Positions 14,888 to 19,480 of a stretch of 19,480 nt of DNA are shown in pieces. Source of the stretch: Elstera sp044372965. GTDB lineage: Bacteria; Pseudomonadota; Alphaproteobacteria; Elsterales; Elsteraceae. How positions within the stretch are numbered: position 1 is the stretch's first letter; each line of letters opens with the position of its first letter. Under the pieces are notes generated by a model, which was given only the letters and a program-made list of their open reading frames with translations, was not told where the DNA came from and ran no database searches. Where the stretch lies: contig NZ_JBILQX010000054.1 of the NCBI RefSeq assembly GCF_044372965.1, positions 1 to 19,480 on the forward strand, in the 5' to 3' direction. A program made the position numbers and the translations under genes.

Positions 14888-15670
14888 ATGCGCCGAACTC
14901 AAGGGTCGACTCTCGCGATTGCCGCGAAATGGGGGGCTATTTACGGCCTTGCAACGTTTATCACTATGCTCGGCCTCCTGTGGACCGATCCCGCAATGGC
15001 CCAGGCCCTAACGCTGGATCTCGGCGACGGCGGCGGCAGCACAACGGGCCGCATCATTCAAACGATGGCGGTGCTCACCGTTCTCAGTCTCGCGCCGTCG
15101 ATTCTGATGATGGTGACGTCCTTCACGCGCATCGTTATCGTCCTTTCGCTACTGCGCAATGCTATCGGCATGCCGCAGTCGCCGCCGAACTCGGTCATGG
15201 TCGCGCTTGCCGTGTTCCTGACCGGCTTCATCATGCAGCCGACCTTCGAGCGCGCCTATAACCAGGGCGTGCGCCCGCTGATGAATGAAGAAATCACCGA
15301 AGCCCAGGCGCTCGACCGCACGATTGAGCCGTTTCATGCCTTCATGATCCGCCACGTGCGCGAAAAAGACCTGCGGCTTTTCTTCGATCTCGCGCGGACC
15401 CAGCCCACCGAAACGGCGGCACAAACGCCGCTGCGCGTACTGATCCCTGCCTTCATGATCAGCGAGCTGCGCCGCGCCTTTGAAATCGGCTTCCTGCTGT
15501 TCATCCCCTTCCTCGTCATCGACATGGTCGTCGCCTCAATCCTGATGGCGATGGGGATGATGATGCTGCCGCCGGTGATTATCTCCTTGCCGTTCAAGCT
15601 GATTTTCTTCGTGCTGGTCGACGGCTGGTATCTGGTTGCAGGCAGTATGGTGCGAAGTTTCGGGGAGTAG
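14888..15670 (+). CDS. fliP: flagellar export gate protein FliP
   Basis: FliP is the main ring-forming subunit of the flagellar export gate. From ATG 14888 the protein has 260 residues. It begins with a cleavable signal peptide ending near TDPAMA-QA, as is known for FliP. The conserved stretch LAPSILMMVTSFTRIVIVLSLLRNAIGMPQSPPN (about residues 70-103), the periplasmic loop with EPFHAFM and REKDLRLF, and the second conserved region LIPAFMISELRRAFEIGFLLFIPFLVIDMVVASILMAMGMMMLPPVIISLP are all present. GGGAGG precedes the start at 14888; an ATG at 14864 is in frame but lies inside fliO. It ends the operon and is followed by paired hairpins rather than fliQ, which is on the other strand here. Confidence 0.96.
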   Translation: MRRTQGSTLAIAAKWGAIYGLATFITMLGLLWTDPAMAQALTLDLGDGGGSTTGRIIQTMAVLTVLSLAPSILMMVTSFTRIVIVLSLLRNAIGMPQSPPNSVMVALAVFLTGFIMQPTFERAYNQGVRPLMNEEITEAQALDRTIEPFHAFMIRHVREKDLRLFFDLARTQPTETAAQTPLRVLIPAFMISELRRAFEIGFLLFIPFLVIDMVVASILMAMGMMMLPPVIISLPFKLIFFVLVDGWYLVAGSMVRSFGE

Positions 15671-15715
15671 CGGGGCGCTGCCCCGCCCCCGCCAGGAGCC
15701 GAAGGCGGCTCCTGG
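15670..15715. repeat. tandem GC-rich hairpins after fliP (element A)
   Basis: Two perfect inverted repeats stand side by side: GCGGGGC/GCCCCGC (15670-15676 with 15680-15686, loop GCT), and CCAGGAGCCG/CGGCTCCTGG (15692-15701 with 15706-15715, loop AAGG). No T run follows. The form resembles REP-type intergenic elements of high-GC Proteobacteria. It could block exonucleases or stop transcription at the end of fliP, and it marks the left boundary of the AT-rich segment. Confidence 0.7.
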
Positions 15716-15783
15716 ACCTGCCCTCGCTTGTGCGACTACACCCAACGGCAGGAAAGAGCGATAAATCGGCCCAAGAGGATAAA

Positions 15784-16224
15784 ATGGAAATCGCAATTCT
15801 AGGTCCTTTTGTGGCGGTTTTTTCAGCTTTCCTTGCTGCCTGGCTTACATTCATCTTCTCAAAAAAACGAGAACATGAGGCTAATTGGAGAAAAATAAAA
15901 TTCTCTAAATATCAAGAATATATTGATGCTGTCTCTGCGACAGTTGGAGATGAATCTGCTTCCCCAGAGAATTCAAAAAAATATTTCAATGCAGTTCACA
16001 ATTTAATGTTGGTTGCACCAATTCAGGTTTACGACGCAGCGATTCTTCATCAAAAAGAAACTTTAAAACCACCCTCTCACAAATCTCTTCAAGAACATGA
16101 TAGGCTTTTAAATTTACTTATTAGAGAGATGCGCAAAGATATTCATAAATCTTTAGTCAAAAATCAAGAAAATACTGTTTTTCATTTTACTGCTTATCGT
16201 GATCCAGAAAATATGGGTAAATAA
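15784..16224 (+). CDS. AT-rich orphan gene, membrane-anchored protein of unknown function
   Basis: I do not recognise the family. The 146-residue protein has one N-terminal membrane helix (about residues 4-25) followed by positive residues (KKREHE), which predicts the rest lies in the cytoplasm. The soluble part is mostly helical with a WRKIKFSKYQEYIDAVS segment near 33-49 and a Lys/His-rich C-terminus; no catalytic motif is visible. The start ATG 15784 has AGAGGA close upstream. Base composition is quite unlike its surroundings: 22 G/C of 60 in 15901-15960 and 14 of 60 in 16141-16200, with many AAA, AAT and TTA codons, in a genome that otherwise favours G and C at third positions. It is bounded on both sides by GC-rich hairpin pairs, so recent acquisition is likely. 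Confidence 0.75.
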   Translation: MEIAILGPFVAVFSAFLAAWLTFIFSKKREHEANWRKIKFSKYQEYIDAVSATVGDESASPENSKKYFNAVHNLMLVAPIQVYDAAILHQKETLKPPSHKSLQEHDRLLNLLIREMRKDIHKSLVKNQENTVFHFTAYRDPENMGK

Positions 16225-16237
16225 ACTAAGCGCGTTT

Positions 16238-16285
16238 CCAAAGGGCTGCTGCCCTTTGGCACGGGTGCGGGGACAGGATCCCCGC
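16238..16285. repeat. tandem GC-rich hairpins after the AT-rich gene (element B)
   Basis: A first perfect hairpin, CCAAAGGGC/GCCCTTTGG (16238-16246 with 16251-16259, loop TGCT), is followed by GCGGGGA/TCCCCGC (16267-16273 with 16279-16285, loop CAGGA). The second hairpin is trailed by CTTTATT, so it may also act as a plus-strand terminator. The layout (two hairpins in a row, GGGC-N-GCTGCCC core in the first) parallels element A on the other side of the AT-rich gene. Confidence 0.7.
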
Positions 16286-16372
16286 CTTTATTGCACCCCG
16301 GACAATTCACATCTGGACAATGGGGATCGGGCGCGCTTGGGTTAGGGGTGTTATCTCCGATGAGTCCCCGCT

Positions 16373-17260
16373 ATGCCGCTCGCCCACTCTGCCCTTGCTT
16401 TATTGATCGCCGCCGTTTGGGGCTTTAACTTCGTCACCATTAAGCTTGGTCTCGAGGGCATGCCGCCGCTGCTGTTCTGCGGGCTGCGCTTTGCGATTGC
16501 CGCGCTGCCGTTGCTGTTTCTGCGCGGTGGGCCGCCGGTAGCGTGGCGCTATGTGATCGGAATCGGCCTTGCGCTCGGCGTGGTGAAGTTCGGCCTGCTG
16601 TTCACCGCGATTAAGATCGGCATGGGCGCGGGGCTCGCGTCGCTGCTGATGCAGAGCCAAGTGTTCTTCACTATTCTCGCAGCGGCGGTGCTGCTCGGGG
16701 AGCGGGTGACGCCTGTTGCCTTGCTGGGCATGCTGATTTCGGCGGGCGGGCTTGCCTTGCTGGCGATGGATTTGCCCTTGGGAACCAGCCTGATCGGCTT
16801 CGGCATGGTGATTCTGGCGGCGATGTGCTGGGCCGTGTCGAATATTCTCACCAAAAAATCAGGGAGTAAGGATGCCTTCCGGTTGATTTCCTGGGTCAGC
16901 CTCGTGCCGCCCCTGCCCTTGTTCGTGCTGTCGCTGTTGATCGAAGGGCCGGAGGCAATTGTGACCTCCGTCACTCAGGCGACGCCGCTGACCGTTCTCT
17001 CGCTGCTCTATGTCGCCGGACCGTCGACCATTCTCGCCTTCGCCGCCTGGAGTTGGCTGCTGCAACGGCATTCAGCGGCAAAGGTCACGCCTTTCGCCTT
17101 GGCCGTGCCGATCTTCGGGCTGCTCTCCGCCGCGCTGTTCCTGGGCGAAAAGCTCGACGGGATGACGCTGTTTGCCTGCGGTCTCGTGTTTACCGGGCTG
17201 GGGCTCGCCATCCTCGGCCCGAGCCTTAAGCTGGCACGAGCGTTCCGTCCCGCAGCGTAA
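16373..17260 (+). CDS. eamA: EamA-type metabolite exporter (DMT superfamily)
   Basis: This is a ten-helix inner-membrane transporter of the drug/metabolite family, with two EamA domains. In E. coli, EamA exports O-acetylserine and cysteine. The 295-residue protein resembles EamA closely by eye: it starts ALALLIAAVWGFNFVTIKLGLEGMPPLL, has AGLASLLMQSQVFFTILAA in the first repeat (residues about 85-103), and ends with VPIFGLLSAALFLGEKLDGM in the second. The substrate in this organism is inferred, not shown. The start is ATG 16373; an ATG at 16360 is out of frame, and the ribosome site is weak. Its last 35 bases overlap the 3' end of the convergent lolD. It has no operon partners. Confidence 0.88.
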   Translation: MPLAHSALALLIAAVWGFNFVTIKLGLEGMPPLLFCGLRFAIAALPLLFLRGGPPVAWRYVIGIGLALGVVKFGLLFTAIKIGMGAGLASLLMQSQVFFTILAAAVLLGERVTPVALLGMLISAGGLALLAMDLPLGTSLIGFGMVILAAMCWAVSNILTKKSGSKDAFRLISWVSLVPPLPLFVLSLLIEGPEAIVTSVTQATPLTVLSLLYVAGPSTILAFAAWSWLLQRHSAAKVTPFALAVPIFGLLSAALFLGEKLDGMTLFACGLVFTGLGLAILGPSLKLARAFRPAA

Positions 17261-17894
17261 CCACCCGGTCCATTCGCCGGGCAAGCTCCAGATTATGGGT
17301 AGCGATGAGGGCGGCGAGGCCGGTAGTGCGCACGAGGCGCATAAGTTCGGCGAAGACGCCTTCGGCCGTCGTGGGATCGAGATTGCCGGTTGGTTCGTCG
17401 GCCAGCAGAAGTTTCGGCTGATTGGCGATAGCGCGGACGATGGCGACGCGCTGCTGTTCCCCGCCGGAGAGCTTGCCGGGGCGATGGCTGAGCCGGTCTT
17501 TCAGGCCAACAATCGTCAGCAATTCCGTCGCCCGCACCGCCGCCGCCCGGCGCGAGACGCCCGCGATCATCTGCGGCAGCACGATATTTTCCAGCGCCGA
17601 GAACTCCGGCAAAAGCTGATGAAACTGATACACAAAGCCGATCGTGCGGCGGCGCAAGGCCGTGCGCGCCGTATCGTTCAGCTTCGCGCTCGCCTGCCCG
17701 TCCACCTCAATATCGCCTGCGGTCGGGCTGTCCAGCAGCCCCGCCATATGCAGTAAGGTCGATTTCCCCGCGCCAGAGGGGGCGATGAGCCCCACCATCT
17801 CCCCGGCGTTCAGGGTGAAATTCACATTGCGCAGCACGGTAAGCTCGCCGTAAGAGCGCTCGACGCCGCGCAGCACCAGAACCGGCTTACTCAT
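17226..17894 (-). CDS. lolD: lipoprotein-releasing ABC transporter ATPase LolD
   Basis: LolD supplies the ATPase of the Lol complex, which lifts outer-membrane lipoproteins from the inner membrane to the carrier LolA. The 222-residue protein has Walker A APSGAGKST (residues 38-46, with Ala in place of the first Gly), a Q loop at YQFHQ, the signature LSGGEQQR (142-149), Walker B LLLADEPTGNLD (162-173) and the switch histidine in THNLE. The size and neighbour fit the LolD/MacB-type family. It overlaps the permease gene by eight bases at its start, so the pair is co-translated. At the other end it overlaps the convergent eamA by 35 bases. Confidence 0.94.
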   Translation of the reverse strand: MSKPVLVLRGVERSYGELTVLRNVNFTLNAGEMVGLIAPSGAGKSTLLHMAGLLDSPTAGDIEVDGQASAKLNDTARTALRRRTIGFVYQFHQLLPEFSALENIVLPQMIAGVSRRAAAVRATELLTIVGLKDRLSHRPGKLSGGEQQRVAIVRAIANQPKLLLADEPTGNLDPTTAEGVFAELMRLVRTTGLAALIATHNLELARRMDRVVTLRDGTLVPA

Positions 17895-19134
17895 AGCGCA
17901 AGGCCTCCACCGGGTTCAGCCGCGCTGCGCGCAGGGCCGGATAAATTGTGGCGAGCAGGCTGAGGCTGAAGGCCATCGTGACCACCTGCAACACTTCTCC
18001 CACATCCATCTTGGCGGGCAAGCGGGAGAGGAAATAGATTTCCGCCTGGAACAATTGCGTGCCGGTAAGGTTTTGCAAAAACTGGCGGATGCTCTCGATA
18101 TTCTCGCAGAACAGCACGCCGATCAGCAGCCCCGCCCCCGTGCCGATTATGCCGATGCTCGCCCCCGACAGCAGAAAGATGCGCAGGATCATCCCGCGCG
18201 TCGCCCCCATCGTGCGCAGCACGGCAATATCGCGGCCCTTATCCTTCACCATCATAATCATCGAGGAGATAATGTTGAAGGCCGCCACCAGAATGATAAG
18301 CGTGAGGATGAGGAACATCACATTCCGTTCGACCTGGATCGCATTGAAAAAGCTGGAATTTGCCTGCTGCCAATCGACCGCGCGCACCCCCGGCGGAACC
18401 AGACCGGAGAGCATATAGGTCATCACCGCCGCCTTGTTCGGGTCGGTCAGCATAATCTCGATGCCCGAAACGGCCTGGGGTAGGCGGAAGAAAATCTGCG
18501 CCGCGCTCAAAGGCGCATAAACATAGGTATTATCATACTCATACATGCCGACTTCAAAGATCCCGGCGATGCGGTAGGTCTTAATGCGCGGCACCGAGCC
18601 GAAGGCTGTGCTTTCCCCGCGCGGGGACAGTACCGTCAAACCGTCGCCGAGCTTCAACCCGAGCCGATAGGCCATCCGGCTGCCGATCAATACACCATCG
18701 TCGCCCATATCCTCGATACTGCCCTGGCGCACCGAGTCGGCGATCAAGCGGCGCGCGCGCAGATCCTCCGGCGTCATGCCGCGCACCAGCGCACCCCCGG
18801 CGACGCCATTGGCGCTGACCATGACCTGCCCCTCAACCATCGGGGCCGCGAAAACCACGCCGTCCATCGCCTTCAGCCGCGCCACCAGCTTATCAGCATC
18901 GGGGATCGCCTGCCCGCCCGGCGCACTAATGGTGATATGGCCGTTCAGCCCCAAAATCCGCCCTAGGAGTTCGGCGCGAAACCCGTTCATCACCGCCATA
19001 ACGATGATGAGCGTCGCCACCCCCAGCGCGATTCCCAGCAGGGAGAACCAGGCGATGACCGAAATGAACCCTTCCTGCCGCCGCGCCCGCAGGTAGCGAA
19101 AGGCCACAAGCCGTTCAAATGCCGAAAAGATCAT
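17887..19134 (-). CDS. lipoprotein-releasing system permease, LolC/LolE family
   Basis: This is the membrane subunit of the lipoprotein-release transporter. The 415-residue protein has the family layout: membrane helix 1 at about 23-48, a large periplasmic domain (about 50-265), then three more helices near 275-300, 320-345 and 375-400. The conserved VLRTMGATRGMILRIFLLSGASIGIIG follows helix 2. The N-terminal FERLVAFRYLRARR is typical. The start at 19134 has GGGAAG seven to twelve bases upstream, and that sequence overlaps the stop of the vapC gene (eight bases apart). No second LolC/E gene is seen beside it, so it may work as a homodimer, as is thought for organisms with a single LolC/E-type (LolF) permease. 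Confidence 0.93.
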   Translation of the reverse strand: MIFSAFERLVAFRYLRARRQEGFISVIAWFSLLGIALGVATLIIVMAVMNGFRAELLGRILGLNGHITISAPGGQAIPDADKLVARLKAMDGVVFAAPMVEGQVMVSANGVAGGALVRGMTPEDLRARRLIADSVRQGSIEDMGDDGVLIGSRMAYRLGLKLGDGLTVLSPRGESTAFGSVPRIKTYRIAGIFEVGMYEYDNTYVYAPLSAAQIFFRLPQAVSGIEIMLTDPNKAAVMTYMLSGLVPPGVRAVDWQQANSSFFNAIQVERNVMFLILTLIILVAAFNIISSMIMMVKDKGRDIAVLRTMGATRGMILRIFLLSGASIGIIGTGAGLLIGVLFCENIESIRQFLQNLTGTQLFQAEIYFLSRLPAKMDVGEVLQVVTMAFSLSLLATIYPALRAARLNPVEALRYE

Positions 19135-19142
19135 TTTCTTCC

Positions 19143-19480
19143 CTAATCCGCTAAGGGCTGAAGCCAGTTTTCGACCTGTAGCCCCGCAACCCGTGTAAAT
19201 TCATCCACGTTCGCCGTCACCATCGTTGCGCCGAGCGCGCAGGCGTGGGCCGCAATCAGAAGATCGTTCGGGCCGATACTGCGCCCCACCGCCTCCAATT
19301 CGGCGCGGATGCGACCGTATTCTCGATCGGCCGGACCACCGATCGGCAGAACCCTAATCGCCCCTAAAATATCCTCGACCTTGTTCGTCAAGGCGGGCGA
19401 CCCTTTCCGGGCACAGCCATAGCGAAGCTCCGCCGCCACGACAATGCTGGTGCAGATCGCGGCCTCACCGACAGCCCGAA
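19143..19480 (-). CDS. vapC: PIN-domain ribonuclease toxin, VapC family (5' end outside window)
   Basis: It is the C-terminal part (about 112 residues) of a type II toxin; VapC proteins are magnesium-dependent endoribonucleases, often cutting tRNA. The frame stays open to the window edge, and the codons beyond the first internal Met read AAICTSIVVAAELRYG, a very typical VapC core, so the true start lies beyond 19480. The catalytic acids are visible: Glu in AAELRYG, Asp in GPNDLLIAAHA and Asp in TANVDEF. The first catalytic Asp near the N-terminus and the partner antitoxin are outside the window. It ends eight bases before the lolC/E-type gene, whose ribosome-binding site overlaps the vapC stop, which is unusual for a housekeeping lol locus. 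Confidence 0.9.
   Translation of the reverse strand, partial: RAVGEAAICTSIVVAAELRYGCARKGSPALTNKVEDILGAIRVLPIGGPADREYGRIRAELEAVGRSIGPNDLLIAAHACALGATMVTANVDEFTRVAGLQVENWLQPLAD

Noticed and set aside
14093..14902. Minus-strand frame of 269 codons across the small helical gene and fliO
   Set aside because: It covers two co-directional flagellar genes with clear start sites; its translation is Arg/Gly-rich without motifs.
15670..16285. The AT-rich gene with flanking hairpins as an insertion sequence or CRISPR-like array
   Set aside because: No transposase, no terminal repeats with a target duplication and no regular repeat-spacer pattern are visible; the hairpin pairs differ in sequence.

Overview
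The window reads as a chromosomal segment of a free-living, motile, high-GC alphaproteobacterium, most likely in or near the Rhodospirillales. Evidence for this: a soluble CckA-like hybrid kinase directly behind flhB, an alphaproteobacterial-type LexA box (GTTC-N7-GTTC) at recA, a sigma-54-type flagellar promoter, and a single LolC/E-type permease paired with LolD. The assignment is by recognition, not by any search. Almost all of the sequence is coding; no gene-free stretch exceeds about 300 bases (the longest is about 250 bases, 3770-4022).

Layout. (1) 83-2615, plus strand: a tight operon of an alpha/beta hydrolase, a nucleoside hydrolase and a ribokinase, which together suggest nucleoside and ribose salvage. 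(2) 2612-3769, minus: an iron-dependent alcohol dehydrogenase convergent with the ribokinase, with overlapping stop codons. (3) 4023-4343, plus: a small helix-rich protein of unknown function, followed by a perfect bidirectional terminator palindrome. (4) 4431-8300, minus: alaS, then recA upstream of it. recA has its own hairpin terminator and a clear promoter whose -35 box abuts a perfect LexA site. (5) 8441-13572, minus: a flagellar operon in transcription order flgB, flgC, fliE, fliQ, fliR, flhB, cckA-like kinase. A strong sigma-54-type promoter lies upstream of flgB. (6) 13737-15670, plus, divergent from flgB: a stand-alone FlhB C-terminal-domain protein (FlhX type), a small helical protein, fliO and fliP. 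Together (5) and (6) encode the proximal rod (FlgB, FlgC, FliE) and most of the flagellar type III export gate (FliP, FliQ, FliR, FlhB, with the assembly factor FliO). FlhA is not in the window. (7) 15671-16285: a strikingly AT-rich orphan membrane-anchored gene bracketed by two pairs of GC-rich hairpins; this is the clearest sign of acquired DNA. (8) 16373-17260, plus: an EamA-type exporter whose 3' end overlaps the convergent lolD. (9) 17226-19480, minus: lolD, a lolC/E-type permease, and the 3' part of a VapC PIN-domain toxin that runs off the right edge.

Nothing here is an overtly new defence or mobile system. The items most worth a second look are the AT-rich orphan between hairpin pairs, the regulatory architecture of the flgB/flhX divergent region (a sigma-54 site plus a 9-bp inverted repeat), the stand-alone FlhX, the membrane-anchor-less CckA-like kinase feeding into the recA promoter, and the VapC gene packed against lolC.
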